Shown piece after piece: positions 12,523 to 24,548 of a DNA stretch of 64,000 nucleotides (positions are counted from its first letter, which is position 1; every line of letters begins with the position of its first letter). The position numbers and the translations under genes are program-made. The notes under the pieces were generated by a model, which was not told the DNA's origin, ran no database searches, and saw only the letters and a program-made list of their open reading frames with translations. Origin of the DNA: Imbricaverruca yamaguchii (taxonomy: Eukaryota; Arthropoda; Thecostraca; Neoverrucidae); contig JAOTOL010001331.1 in the NCBI GenBank assembly GCA_034440575.1, positions 74,501-138,500 on the forward strand, read 5' to 3'.

Positions 12523-13170
12523 ACCCGTAATCCTGTTGATAATCCAGTTGGTAATCCTGTTACTAATCCACCTTGAGTTCGAGCTCAGCGGGCTTGATCG
12601 GGATCAGGATTGACAAAATGTTTTTTTTAAGTTGCGATTTCCAACTATTTAACAAATTACTTCCATATATTTCTATATTTTAGTGCGTACATTGGCACAC
12701 AATACAGACGATGTATATTGGTTTATTGCATGTATATGCATATATTTTGTTTTGTTCCACCGCCAGTCCAAGGACAACTCACGTCTTCGGACTTTGCGTC
12801 CTGATAAAGCGCGAGACCAAGTTCATATACCAGGACAAGTTGCCTGGGGACCGCGTGATTTGTTCAAGAGATCATTAAGTTGATCATGTTGTTAGCTGCC
12901 GAAATGTGGAAGAAGAGGCTGCCTTTTGCATTGAAGGTGAGTGGAAAATAAATAATGTTTGGAGGATAGTCTTGCTCTGTATATATTTCTATGGCATGGC
13001 AAGTGTGACAATTGCCGAGTCTCGACTCCTGACTTGCTTTCTTCGATGGGAAGGAGCCTGAATTGCACGTTGATTGTTTCTCATGGTGAATCTTAGTTCG
13101 TAGTGAAAGCAATTGTGACACTGGATAGTTATAAGAAGATGCAAAAATTGGCATTCTTAATCTGAAGTAA

Positions 13171-13204
13171 GTCGAAGCGCCCCTAAGCCCAAATAACTAA
13201 CTAA
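13171..13204 (+). repeat. Short interspersed 3'-tail motif, copy 1
   Basis: GTCGAAGCGCCCCTAAGCCC is followed by AAATAACTAACTAA. The same core with different short A-rich endings occurs at 16239, 31150 and 48215. A conserved core followed by a variable simple tail is typical of the 3' end of a SINE or LINE. Confidence 0.55.
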
Positions 13205-13559
13205 TCTGAAGTAGTTAATTAGGTGGGATAATCATTGAGGAAATATCAGATTTGTTAACCTGACTTTCCATACCTAGGCATACATAGAGGTGTGCTTTAC
13301 AGGGAAAGATTGTGGAAATTTGCATTTTAATGCAACAAATGGCAATCATAAATTTGTGCATTTAGGTTCTTGTGTTTTCTTGGATTTGTTTCCAATGCCA
13401 CATTTCTAAAGATGGTTTTAATGCTGTAACCATTCATTTCGTCCGCAAATGCTTTTCAGTTGGAAAGCAACTTAACACCAAATAAGGTCCTTGGATTTAG
13501 GTGGTGTATAAAATATATATAATCAGTATCTGATATATAAAATAATGTACAAATATATT

Positions 13560-13562
<3 letters not shown>

Positions 13563-13591
<29 letters not shown>
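13563..13591. repeat. (TA)n microsatellite
   Basis: About 14 perfect TA units run into TGTGTATAAA. Confidence 0.95.
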
Positions 13592-13595
<4 letters not shown>

Positions 13596-14274
13596 ATAAA
13601 ATCAACGTTTGAAAAAATAATAAATGTAATATAATTTTCCTTAGTACCTCATCCTATGGATGCAGTCTCTTGGAGGGTCTTTTACACCATTCATTTGTAC
13701 CAAGAAAAGTAGAAGCATTGGCCATGGAATAGTACCTGTAGCTATTATCATCTCTCGTACTCTGCCTATGTATATACATAGGACACTCCTCGAGGGTCTT
13801 TCAGAGGGTCTATTCAGCAGCCTATCATCCAACAGTACCTCATATTTATGGAGAAGCTGTCCTAGATTTGCATGACCCTTCTCATATAGTGGACAGCTGC
13901 CAATACCAGTTACATGCCTCCAAACTATTGCTTCTGTCAGCCATGATTTTTTAGTAAGCAGCTATATTTTGGTGGCTGTAGCTTGCTTGAACACATGTTG
14001 TGGGGATTCACCTTTATATACAAAAATGGTTCAACAAGTTTGGTGCATAGAGCATGGTGTCAGGAAAGTGAATAGTTCTAAGTAAATATGCACAATAAGC
14101 ATTTTACGGGTGAAATATATACCCTAGTGGACTTTTTCTCAATATATTCCCCTTGTATTGAAGCTAGTGTTCCAAGGTACAAGACAAATGCACATTATCA
14201 TGGAACTTCATGCATGCTCACATAAAATTGTGCATTGCATTCCTCTGGAGACATTCAATATTTGACTTCACAAA

Positions 14275-14728
14275 ATTGAGCTGCAAGTGCCCTTCTTGGT
14301 TGCACTCTGGACACTCAACCAGTTGCCCACCAAATCCATTGATCAGCCCTCCCGGGAATACTGAAAATAATACCTCTGTTCTTATAGTGATTGTGATGTT
14401 TTAAAGATGTTCAGTGTGCTGCTACTGACCATGGCTTCTGGCAGCTGGTTCCAGTGTTCTATTACCCTGTTGGTGAAGAAAAGACTGTCTGAACCTTGTC
14501 CTGCTGTGGTTAACTTTAATTTTGAATTCATGACCTCAAATTACATAATTTCTGTTATATTTACACATTTCGCTGAGATTCCCTTCTCCTGACCATGAAG
14601 AAATATAAAGACCTCGATGAGATCTCCTCTTAGCCTTCTATATCTAAATGAAAACATACTCAATTTCTTCAATCTCCTCATATGCCAGGTTGCTTATGCC
14701 ATTAACCATTTTTTGTAGCCCTCTTTTG

Positions 14729-14805
<77 letters not shown>

Positions 14806-15045
14806 GCTCTCGCTCTCGCTCTCGCTCTCGCTCTCTCGCTCTCCTGCTCTCGCTCTCGCTCTCGCTCTCGCTCTCGCTCTCGCTCTCGCTCTCGCTCTCG
14901 CTCTCGCTCTCGCTCTCGCTCTCGCTCTCGCTCTCGCTCTCGCTCTCGCTCTCGCTCTCTCTCTCTCTTCTTCTCTAAGCTAATAATATATTTCATAACT
15001 AGGAGACCAAGCTTGAACACAGTATTGTGCATCTGGGTTAAGCTT
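14275..15045 (-). mobile_element. CR1-like LINE fragment, antisense, split by a microsatellite
   Basis: The reverse complement matches the plus-strand LINE at about 18420-18945 in order: the C-terminal reverse-transcriptase/connection region, the ARG/HSRR-like segment, VIEHWNQLPE-type coding and the 3' non-coding end (GGGCTGAT, GGTGGGCAACTGGTT). The match continues on both sides of the CT-rich tract at 14731-14968, so that tract sits inside the copy. The left end (14275) is the element's 3' end. The right end fades near 15045, probably with a deletion. Coding is broken. Confidence 0.85.
14731..14968. repeat. (CT)n / (CTCGCT)n compound microsatellite
   Basis: Pure CT changes to a CTCGCT hexamer (about 14816-14957) and back to CT. 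It lies inside the antisense LINE copy exactly where the intact copy has GAGAGAGT (CTCTCTC on the other strand). The open frames of Ser-Leu, Ala-Leu and Glu-Arg runs are by-products. Confidence 0.97.
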
Positions 15046-15601
15046 CCTCAGCCACCTGAAGCTGGGAGAAGCATCTCCACCATGGACTTTGCTGTCAGCC
15101 TCTGCCTCAACTTTGCACAGAACGTGGGCCAATTCTGAAGATAAATTGTGGGGCATCCTGTGTGTATGGAATATGGGAATGCACTTATATTCATTTACTG
15201 CATCCTAAGTCACCACTGATTTTGTTGAGTTACATTGGTACTTGTCATGGGTTGCAGAAGCAGCATTTGCAGTCATGCGCCATCTTGTACTTCTAATTAT
15301 ATAGAGCATGAAACAACGTGATGCCCTAAAGCGCATCATTTTTAATGGGTTTAGGCCCATTTGCCCATTTCAATTCATTGCATGTGTATTAGCGCCAGCT
15401 GATTATAAACATGATCAAATCAAAAGTTCTATACATGATGCCAGTGATTTTATCTTGCCAATTCTGACCACAGTTGCATCAGAACTCCTCAGAATCTAAT
15501 ATGCATGTAGCAAAGTATAGCATGTTTACCCCTCCAATCTTGTCTTGTGTCTAACATGTCCTCTATTTCTTGGTTATCTCACAATACAATCCTATTTTCA
15601 G

Positions 15602-15723
15602 GACCAGTGTTAATCAAACTTTCAGCTAACTGGTTAGAGGAGGAGGTGCGCACCCTGCTGGAAGTAGCAAGTGAAATGCATTTGGACCAAATGTTGGATG
15701 GCAAGAGGCACCGCCACAAAAAT
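15602..15723 (+). pseudogene. Relic exon with a Myb/SANT-like (Harbinger-associated) motif
   Basis: After a good acceptor (TATTTTCAG, ending 15601), the frame reads NWLEEEVRTLLEVASE and then LDGKRHRHKNV. A tryptophan, an acidic stretch, EV-LL and an LDG-RN-like end are what Myb/SANT-like DNA-binding domains show. PIF/Harbinger transposons carry such a gene beside their transposase, and a Harbinger relic lies 3.5 kb away (19060-19364). A GT follows at 15724. Only this short piece is recognisable, so it is probably dead. Confidence 0.4.
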
Positions 15724-16238
15724 GTAGGAATGGACAATATATGGATGCATTTTATTTGGGTTTCTTGGACGTACATATTTGTTTCAAAATGTATATCTAG
15801 TATTATTAATTATTGAACAACATGATAAATTGGATGGGTAAACCAGTCTGTCCCTGATCATGACAACATATAACTGCATTTCAGTTGCATACCATCAATA
15901 TATTTCGATTTAGCTCATCCTGCTTTATTTCCTCCTTGGGCAACCTTCTATGGTTAGAAGGTGGAATCATAACGCAATGGCTCGCATATTTGGTTCAATA
16001 TGCTCCATGTTGTCATCAGCTGGCTGTTGTGTGGAACATTTGTTGTTTGCATATTCACGCATTTTAATGATTCAATGGATGCTTCCAGTAAAATTTGCAT
16101 GGCCAGACCAAGCCTAGATCCCAGACAAATGAGCTAACTTAGGTGAACTGGCACAATTTATGACACTTTATTTACATTTATACCCCTTCAGTGATGCATA
16201 CACAGTTAAACTTGGATGGGCGCTGCATGACCACTGCA
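15724..16238. other. AT-rich, no recognised gene
   Basis: Low-GC DNA with short open frames only. It could be transposon interior, given the Harbinger-like relics on both sides, but no motif shows this. Confidence 0.45.
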
Positions 16239-16272
16239 GTCGATGCGCCCCTAAGCCCCAATAAACAAACAG
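16239..16272 (+). repeat. Short interspersed 3'-tail motif, copy 2
   Basis: GTCGATGCGCCCCTAAGCCC is followed by CAATAAACAAACAG. It shares its core with the copies at 13171, 31150 and 48215. Confidence 0.55.
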
Positions 16273-16566
16273 TCAAACTTGGCTATTTAACTAGCTGGAC
16301 TACCATCAACCCTGTACTGGTACTCCGAGGCAGCACACCAACCTCGTACAAGTTTGCCGCAAGAAGCTGAAGAAGACTGCTATCTTTTCAGTGTGCATCA
16401 TTGACCTATCCCAGGAGTGTGGCTGTGTCATTTCATTTAACTGATGTGTCCATGGAAGGAGACTATCTGACACGTTGTCATCTGACCATCTTCTCCGAAC
16501 AGTTAAACCCATGAAAGCATCCAGTTATTTGTGAAGAACTTCAGTTTAAAGTACAGACCCCTTGTT

Positions 16567-16670
16567 AGCACATGTTAGCTTCAGCTAACATGTGCTACAT
16601 GTTAGCTTCAGTTAGCCAACAGGGGCACATGACAGGGGCACATGTTAGCTTCAGCTAACATGTGCCCCTG
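16567..16670. repeat. Two perfect hairpins sharing an ACATGTTAGC core
   Basis: The first pairs AGCACATGTTAGC (16567-16579) with its exact complement (16584-16596) around a TTCA loop. The second pairs CAGGGGCACATGTTAGC (16633-16649) with 16654-16670 around the same TTCA loop. A third single copy of GTTAGCTTCAGTTAGC lies between them. Confidence 0.9.
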
Positions 16671-16862
16671 CCTGGTATATTTTGTCACAAGAATTGTCAA
16701 TGTTGTCCATTTTGGTGCATATGTTGGACAACAGTTGCCACTGTATAAGCATAAATTGTGCTAGGCTTGTTCGAATGATACATTGCTGGACATTGTTCTA
16801 CACCAGGCAGCTCAAGTTCATTTTCCTATGGTACAAAACTTATGCAGCCATTCATTTTTTTC

Positions 16863-17345
16863 AGGTATACAGTGACCTGCCTACGTGCAACAAGCACGAG
16901 CCCAAAGACAACCAGCGATGTGATTGTGACGTTCCGTGACGGCAGCCAGCCGTTGTCGACCGCTGGCGATGACATTTCAGCGTTGTGCGAAGTGACCGAT
17001 ATAGAGAGCCTGCTCGAGTGTATACATCCGCGTCGGGACCAGCTCCACACCCTAGCCCATCCCGAACTGTCAGCACGGACAGCCACAGCCGTGATCGCAA
17101 GAACAGGGGTGGGTCCAACCCATCCACGATTAGCTCTGGCATTTTGGCACCAGTGAGTGCAAGCTCGCTCTGCGGTGGCAACCATGACGGCCTCTCGACC
17201 ACCAGCGCTGGTGTCTGGACGCCAGCGGCCGGCAGCACGCCCCTGACTGGCGGTCAACAGCCAGTGGGGCGGAGGGCAGTGATCGTGCTAGTGATGGCCT
17301 CAGCGCCATTCCACTTGCTGTGCACAGGCGCCAGCAGCGCCAAGG
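16863..17345. other. GC-rich island of unknown nature
   Basis: A ~480-bp block much richer in GC than either flank begins directly after a polypyrimidine tract and AG (CATTTTTTTCAG, ending about 16864), as an exon might. A plus-strand frame is open for about 100 codons (to 17156), another overlaps it to 17374, and minus-strand frames are open too, as expected in GC-rich DNA. No domain is recognised. It directly precedes the LINE and may be an older insertion or an exon fragment. Confidence 0.3.
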
Positions 17346-17394
17346 CAGCAACGGCTCCCAGTGGGAATCGTTGATATCCCTCTGGGAGGAGACT

Positions 17395-18978
17395 GCTGGT
17401 GTTGCAGGACCTGATGAAATTTATACTAGGGTGTTGCGGGAAACTGAAAAAGGAACTGGCATTTCCACTTAGTATAATATTTTGTAGATCAATTTCACAA
17501 AATGAAATTCCAAACGATTGGAAAAGGGCAAATGTAGTTCCTATTTTCAAGAAAGGAGAAAGAGGGAAGTTTAAAATTATAGGCCAGTAAGTCTCACATC
17601 CTTAGTCTGCAAGGTACTCGAATCAATTATCAAGGATATAATAGTTAGTTATCTGAAAGGTAGCAGATTGATTCAAGATAATCAACATGGGTTTAGAAAA
17701 GAACGATCGTGTCTCACAAATCTCTTGGACTTTTTTAACTTCGCCACAGAACAATTTGATCAGGGAAATCAGGTTGATGTAGCATATCTTGACTTTAGTA
17801 AGGCCTTTGGCAAGGTACCCCATAAACGGTTAATGATACAGCTTCAGTCCCATGGTATTGCAGGTAGCATCTTAAAATGGATAGAGTTGTGGCTTTCAGA
17901 TAGACAGCAAAGAGTGATGCTAAATGGTACAAAATCATCATGGCAAAATGTTCTTAGTGGAGTCCCCCAGGGGTCAGTACTGGGGCCACTACTGTTCATT
18001 ATATTTGTAAATAACATTGAAAGTGGCCTGAGCAGTAAAGTTTTGAAATTTGCGGATGATTTGAAGGTCTTTAGGGCAATAACAGGTCGAGATGAGCATA
18101 TCTCGCTATAAAAAGACTTAGACGAACTTGTGAAGTGGTCCGAAGAATGGCAAATGAAATTTAATTTTGATAAGTGCAAAATCATGCTTGCAGGTAAGCA
18201 ACATATGAAGGCTCCATACTTGATGGGTGGCCAAGTGCTATCAGTGACTCAACAGGAGAAGGATTTAGGTGTTATTCTAAACACAAAATTGGGGGCACCA
18301 GAACAGACCAAGGAAGCTAGGAAGAGGGCACTGAGAATGCTCGGGGCAATAAATAGGAATGTATCATACAGAAGTGAGGAAGTCATCAGGAAGCTTTACT
18401 CTGCATATGTCAGGGCACATTTGGAATACTGCATCCAAGCTTGGTCTCCTAGCTATGAAAAAGGTTGTTGGCTTTTAGAGAGAGTACAAAACAGGGCTAC
18501 AAAAATGGTTAATGGCATAAGCAACCTGGCATATGAGGAAAGATTGAAGAAATTGAATATGTTTTCACTTAGGTATAGAAGGCTGAGAGGAGATCGAGGT
18601 CTTTAAACTTGTCCATGGTCTGGAGAGGGGATATCTTGGGGAAATGTTTGAATTGAATAGAAATGATGCAATTAGAGGTCAAAAATTCAAAATTAAAGTT
18701 AACCACAGCAGAAGAAGGTTAAGGAAGACTTTCTTCACCAACAGGGTAGTAGATCACTGGAACCAGCTGCAAGAAAACATTGTCAGTAGCAGCACATTGA
18801 ACATCTTTAAAAACAGCATAGAAAATCATTATAAGAATAGAGGGCTTGCTTTTCAGTATTACAGGGAGGGCTGATTGACAGATTTGGTGGGCAACTGGTT
18901 CAGTGTACAGAGTGCAACCAAGAAGGGCCCCTGTGGCTCATAGTTGCACTAATCTTTTATGTCTTTATGTCTTTATGA
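17395..18978 (+). mobile_element. CR1-like (Jockey superfamily) LINE, 5'-truncated and broken
   Basis: Non-LTR reverse-transcriptase motifs appear in order: AGPDEIYTRVLRE; NDWKRANVVPIFKKGER; NYRPVSLTSLVCK; QHGFRKERSCLTNLL; YLDFSKAF (17785-17808); GVPQGSVLGP (17959-17988); the catalytic FADD (18049-18060); WQMKFNFDKCK; and AHLEYCIQAWSP. The C-terminal region and 3' non-coding end follow, with a tail of repeated TTTATGTC (18955-18978). The endonuclease half is missing. Breaks: one frameshift near 17445, one near 17575, a TAA where a Gln codon is expected (18109-18111), and a small deletion with frameshift near 18595. A dead copy, still close to a coding sequence, so not very old. Confidence 0.93.
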
Positions 18979-19059
18979 CTGGGAGCCCATCTTGAGAGAT
19001 GCACCTTTCTAAAAATTATTGTGGGGACCTATAGCAATTAGTTTCGAGTTGCCAGATGC

Positions 19060-19364
19060 AGCCTCGAGATAAAACGGTCGTGTCAAGCATACATCAGGGG
19101 TACAGGACTCGGGTATCTGTCATCACAAACAGCCTGAAGGATGATGGACGGCCATCCCTTTCGGTTCCCATAATCTCTTTATCCATCAAGGGGAGAAGTG
19201 ACGGGGACGTGGGCTCCATCAATAGCATCGTATGCTTGCGGAAAGCAAAACCGCTCCTGCCATCTTCGAGCTATTTCTTTTGCTTCGACTTTTCCAGGCA
19301 TGCAAATATAGTCTGACATGCTATCCGTGAAAGCATTGACCAAGACTGTCATGTTCCAGTACAT
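19060..19364 (-). pseudogene. PIF/Harbinger transposase relic
   Basis: On the minus strand the frame reads EIARRWQERFCFPQAYDAIDGAHVPV, then a DYGNRKGWPSIILQAVCDD segment. FPQ-x-AIDG-H is the family block holding the first catalytic aspartate of the DDE domain, and NRKG-x-SI-LQAV is the next conserved block. In-frame stops occur after SPLDG and farther on, and the sequence decays after QAVCDDR. A possible acceptor (TTTGTTTAG) precedes the start. The transposase is clearly dead. Confidence 0.75.
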
Positions 19365-19559
19365 CTAAACAAACATTACACACAATATTCTTGCACTACT
19401 TTCTCCAAAAGGCTAGGATGGTTTCATGCAGTTTTTTAAATAAATGGTAATACCCAATAGTTATTCTGTACCTAGAACTGTCATAGCAGTGTGTACGAAT
19501 TAGTGGCCAGTTGGGCGTTATATTTTTCTGGCGCATTGCGACATTCCGGGTAAGAATTA

Positions 19560-20530
19560 TTTTTTTCGGGGGTTAAGGACCGGGGGACGGCTACGACTTT
19601 TGGGGCCCGGCGTGGTCTTCTGGGCCCACGGTGTGATTTTCAAAATCTGCAACGCGACTGTTTTGTGTCCCAGTGCGATTTGGGGCCCAGACGCCATTTG
19701 TTGTGAACCCTAGCGCGAGGTTTAGCAGCTTAGACACGTTTTGGGAGCTGTTGCCACGATTGTTGGGGTTGCAGAGTGATTTTCCATCCCAGGATTGGAT
19801 TTTCGTTGCCCAGTCTTCATTTCTTTTTTTGGGGGGAGGGGGCGGTGGAGTCTCGATGCGACCTGTCGAGCCCCTGGCGTGATTCTTAGGAACACCGGCA
19901 CGACCTATTGGAGCCCATTGTGATTTTCAACGATCCGGCACGACTTTTTGTTGGCCCCCAGCATGATTTTCAGCGGCCCAGGCGTGAACTTTTAGGCCCC
20001 TGGCGTGACTTTCAAGAGCCCGGGTACGACTTGTTTGAGGCCCAGCATGATTATCACGGTCAGACCCGTCCTTTCGGGGCCTAGGCATTATTTTCAGACT
20101 CCAGCGAGACTTCTTTGGCCACCAGCATGATTTTCAGGAGCACAGGCCCAACCTTTTGCGGCTCACAGCGTGAGTTTCATGGGGCCCACTTGGAGCCCTA
20201 ACGTAATTTCCAGGGGGCCCTGGTGTGGATTTCTGGCGGCCCAGCGGTATTTCCAGGGCCCCAGTCTTACTTTGTGGAGCCCATGGCTATTTCTTAGGGA
20301 CTCTGGGCGATTTTTACTGTGCCCGAATGTTATTTTCTTTGGCCTCGGCGTGATACTGGGGCACCGACGATATTTCAGGGGGCCCTAATCGACTTTGTGG
20401 GGCCCTCAATGTGATATTTGTGGACCACGGTGCGATTTTGGGCGGCCCCAGCAGGACCTTTAATGGGGCCAAACGCAATTTTGCCGGACCCCGGTGCGAT
20501 TCTTGGAACTCCACAACCTCTCAAGGGGAC
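19560..20530. repeat. Highly degenerate ~35-bp GGCCC/GCGTGATTTT array
   Basis: Over about 1 kb, units of the form TTT(G/A)GGGCCC-GGCGTGATTTTC recur every 30-40 bp with heavy divergence. A shorter array of the same type in reverse orientation lies at 39560-39770. Confidence 0.65.
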
Positions 20531-21360
20531 TTAAGGGGGCGACTGGCCCTTTTGCCCCCACCCTCCCCCTTCGATAAGCCACTGCTACGGAACAAGATCA
20601 CAATACACGACACAATGCCCGACGGTGAATAAAATAATGCAGGAGCATGTTGTGACAAGCCGCGTCGAGTTCAATTGCAACGATTTGCAAAATTTTGCCA
20701 AAACAAACACCATTATATTACGGGTCTGAAAGTATTCATTTTGAAGCTATCTTTAGTTGTCAGGTTGTCGGGCTTACTCCAATGAACGGTGCAGAGTGGT
20801 GACACGGATTGTCCTTCACAGTGAAGGGTAAAGGGTGAAGGGAACCATTGTCCCGAATAGTTGGAAGCAACTGACACATGAAGCTCAACACCGGTCATTA
20901 CAGGACTGAATAACCTATAAAATGGTGAGAGAAATCAACCTAAGTTAACACAACTTCCTGAACGTTTTTGCCCTCCCCAAAAAAGAAGAAGAAGAAAGAA
21001 AGTCTATACGAAAATTGGTATGCAGAAATTAGCATCCCTTCAAACGTGAGCCATCTTCTCTCTGTTCTGCTTCCTTTGTGAAAACTGTGCACTACTTCTT
21101 ATAGGACATGCTTGTCTCCATCGTGGACCTGCTAGCACTTTTCAAAAGTTGTACGTTACAAATCTGAAGTAATAAGTTATATAAACAATGCCTATGTGCA
21201 TGATCACCTTAATATTATGGCAAAATACTTTGGTTCTCACGGTTGATTTATTTACAGTCTGAAGCAACGACCGAAAGTCACGAAATGCACATAGCTTTAC
21301 ACATGGGCTTGCCCACTCCACCGTAATATCCTTAGTCAGACAAGCGCATATGAGTTACAG
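20531..21360. other. No recognised gene
   Basis: Mixed sequence with a short GAA-rich stretch near 20985-21000 and no open frame of note. Confidence 0.5.
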
Positions 21361-21361
21361 C

Positions 21362-21640
21362 GCGGATCAGGTAGTGGCTGGGTCTGGGCTGGGTAGGGTA
21401 GTGGCTGGGTCTGAGCTGGGCCGGTAGGGCCGGGGACTGGCTGGGCTTGGCGCTGGGCCGGGCATTGACTGGGCCGGGCTGGGTCGGGTATTCCCCGACC
21501 TGGAGCTGGGCCGAGTATGGACTGGGTCTGAAATTGGCCGTGTATTGACTGGGCCCGGAATGAGCCGGGTATTGACTGGGCCCGGAATGAGCCGGGTATT
21601 GACTGAGTTTGGGGCTGAGCCGGGCCAGATGGGCCGAGGT
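21362..21640. repeat. ~27-bp degenerate GC-rich tandem repeat
   Basis: Units of GAGCCGGGTATTGACTGGGC type recur. The last three (21535-21605) are near-identical and earlier ones are diverged. The minus-strand Pro/Gln/Ser-rich open frames of about 100 aa are by-products. Confidence 0.8.
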
Positions 21641-22535
21641 CGGCTAATTTGATCCATTGCACCAATATTTTTTTAGATAACTCCTAAACCGTTCACACCA
21701 TAGCTTACAAATTGGAATAACTTCCTACGATTAAGCACATAATATGTCACATATTATGCCACAACATTACGCACTGGATTCTCAAGATGGCGGAACTTGG
21801 GCAGATAAAAGTTAGGACATAACATCGTCTCAATGCGGTTTTTAATGCATATTGAAATTTCTTGTTCACAATAGACAGCACAAGATGCAGTCAAAAGTTA
21901 GATATGAGTGCATGCGCAAATTATAGCATAAAACATGACGATACCACAGTCATCTCAGGCTTTGTCCCTAGGTCCAATGAAAGCATGGGCTGAACATGCT
22001 AAATTGCGTATAGTTTGGTCACAACCAATGTATTTGAAAACCCGAAACATATGTAGTGAAAAATGTCTCCTCTGATAACGTGCCAGGTTTCAAAACACTA
22101 TTAGTTCAGGTCACTGAGATGTGATGTGAAATGTCTCCAAGGTAAATGTATTCCAAGCGCTCTGGAGGCTTAAATACCGACTATTGTGCAGACAAAATGT
22201 TCAAAGCAGGATGATTTTGCGCACTGAGTTTACTTCTTATATGATAGGTTGTCTCGAAATTATATATCGAAGCCGATTCTTTTTCAATTCTTCGGGGATA
22301 GATTTCAAAAACCGTTCTAAAGGACATTGCATACTTTGCAGAAATTCCCAAAAGGGTGAAAGCATGGCATTACTTTGCTGCTAATCATTGCCTTTTCTGA
22401 GAACCATGTGTTTTGAAAATTGTCGTTTTCACAAGTTCAGCCCGGCATACTTCCAGGTATTTCACCTTGACTGGACGCGCGACCTTCATCTTTTCACGCG
22501 TCATCCGTACAAGACGGAGGATACAGGAATTGTCA
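21641..22535. other. No recognised gene
   Basis: AT-rich, unique-looking sequence without recognisable coding or repeat structure. Confidence 0.5.
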
Positions 22536-22765
22536 TGGAGTCACTTTGATTGGAGGGGCGCCACTGCGAAAGTACCTGGGATAAGCTCCTGGCTGAAAAA
22601 TAAAATTTGAGAAAGACTGCACTCGAGCACACTGAATGGGCGTCCTTCCTTTCAGAGGAGTACCACATGCTTAAAAAATATTTGAGGAGGGAGGGTGCAT
22701 TCGAGCCTTCCGGGGAGCGATACCTTCCATTGGGTGGGGCACATGTCCCAATGCCTCCACGCATC
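22536..22765 (+). mobile_element. hAT-like non-autonomous element, internal fragment
   Basis: It matches the interior of the element at 34428-34764 in order: GGGGCGCCACTGCGA-A, a GCACTCGAG-ACACTGA block, GCGTC then CTTTCAGAGG, and ATTCGAG-CTTCCGG with ATTG-GTGG. Neither terminal repeat is clear. Confidence 0.6.
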
Positions 22766-23860
22766 CGACGTTAGTGTTTGACTGTCTTCAGTTTGCTTAT
22801 CATCAATATGTAAACACAAATCGCAATTGTTCTACGATCAGGCGTTGAAAACTGTGGCGAATACTGGTTATTGATTGTACCAGAACCTCCTTCATCTAGA
22901 CAGTCAGCCAAGCGAGAGATATAAAATATCTCAAGTAGCTCTAAAAGTTTAAGGAAGTAGCTACACAGCACCTTCACCGCACCTCTATATTTTGCTTAGA
23001 CCAAATGCTATGGTGGGAGGGGGCAGTAAAATCATAGGAACCCTACACTGCAAGGGATAGATAACAGAAAATATTCCCGCAGCTGCGAATGTTATCACTA
23101 TGGTACAAGTTGTGCTTCCTTCGCTCTTAGCATCATATGAACTCCTGTCAACATCACCTCTTCTTTTAATTCCGCCTGCTTAATGCATCTTATCTATTCA
23201 ACTTTTGAACACGTGTATTCTGTAATGCTTCAACCTAGGCTTTCTCCATTTAGAACTGGATATGCTTATCCAGTTTCATTCCGAGCGGAGGCAACTTTTA
23301 TCTCACAATTCCTTTTGATGCAATCCTAATATTTTTGTCGAAAGTGTTCCATTTCATTCATGCATGCATTAGTCTCCTCTCGACACCATGGGCGCACCTG
23401 TTTCATCGAGCAACACGTGCCATGCAGAAACAACAAACAAACAACAAATTTATTTTCCGGTCTACTTAGCGAAATATCATCTGTGCCAACAACTGACTGC
23501 CAGCAAGGCCAATCATAGGTCATGCTTCAGACGAGTGTTTTACATATTTTCCAAGTTTTTGACTTCGAATGCCACTCACGTTCAAGATGAACTTTGCATA
23601 TGACCGCATGATCTACGGAAAGTGCTGGGAAGATGATGATGATACTGGGAAGATAAAAAACAAGGTATTTAAAGTTAGCGAGTGCTTCTGTTGCTGGCGG
23701 ATTTACCACGCAATTATATTGTTGCTGCTTGATATTATTAACGTAGTATTTTACTAACGCTATTTTTAGACGTATTTCATGTATCATACTAGCAAATTAA
23801 TGCTGTCCGCAAGTAGCGGCACAGAAAAGGAAACACGTGAACGTTCATGGACATACGAAT

Positions 23861-23866
<6 letters not shown>
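22766..23866. other. No recognised gene
   Basis: AT-rich sequence with open frames below 90 aa and no recognisable motif. Confidence 0.5.
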
Positions 23867-24432
<566 letters not shown>

Positions 24433-24439
24433 CTATATG

Positions 24440-24474
<35 letters not shown>

Positions 24475-24477
24475 TTG

Positions 24478-24545
<68 letters not shown>
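24433..24545. repeat. (TA)n-(GT)n-(TA)n compound microsatellite
   Basis: Alternating TA and GT blocks run into degenerate GTGTGC repeats to about 24606. Confidence 0.95.

Positions 24546-24548
<3 letters not shown>

Larger units (their letters stand above)
12523..14274. other. AT-rich region without recognised genes
   Basis: Low-GC sequence holding a short tail motif (13171-13204) and a TA tract (13563-13591). Otherwise I see nothing that I can name. Confidence 0.5.
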
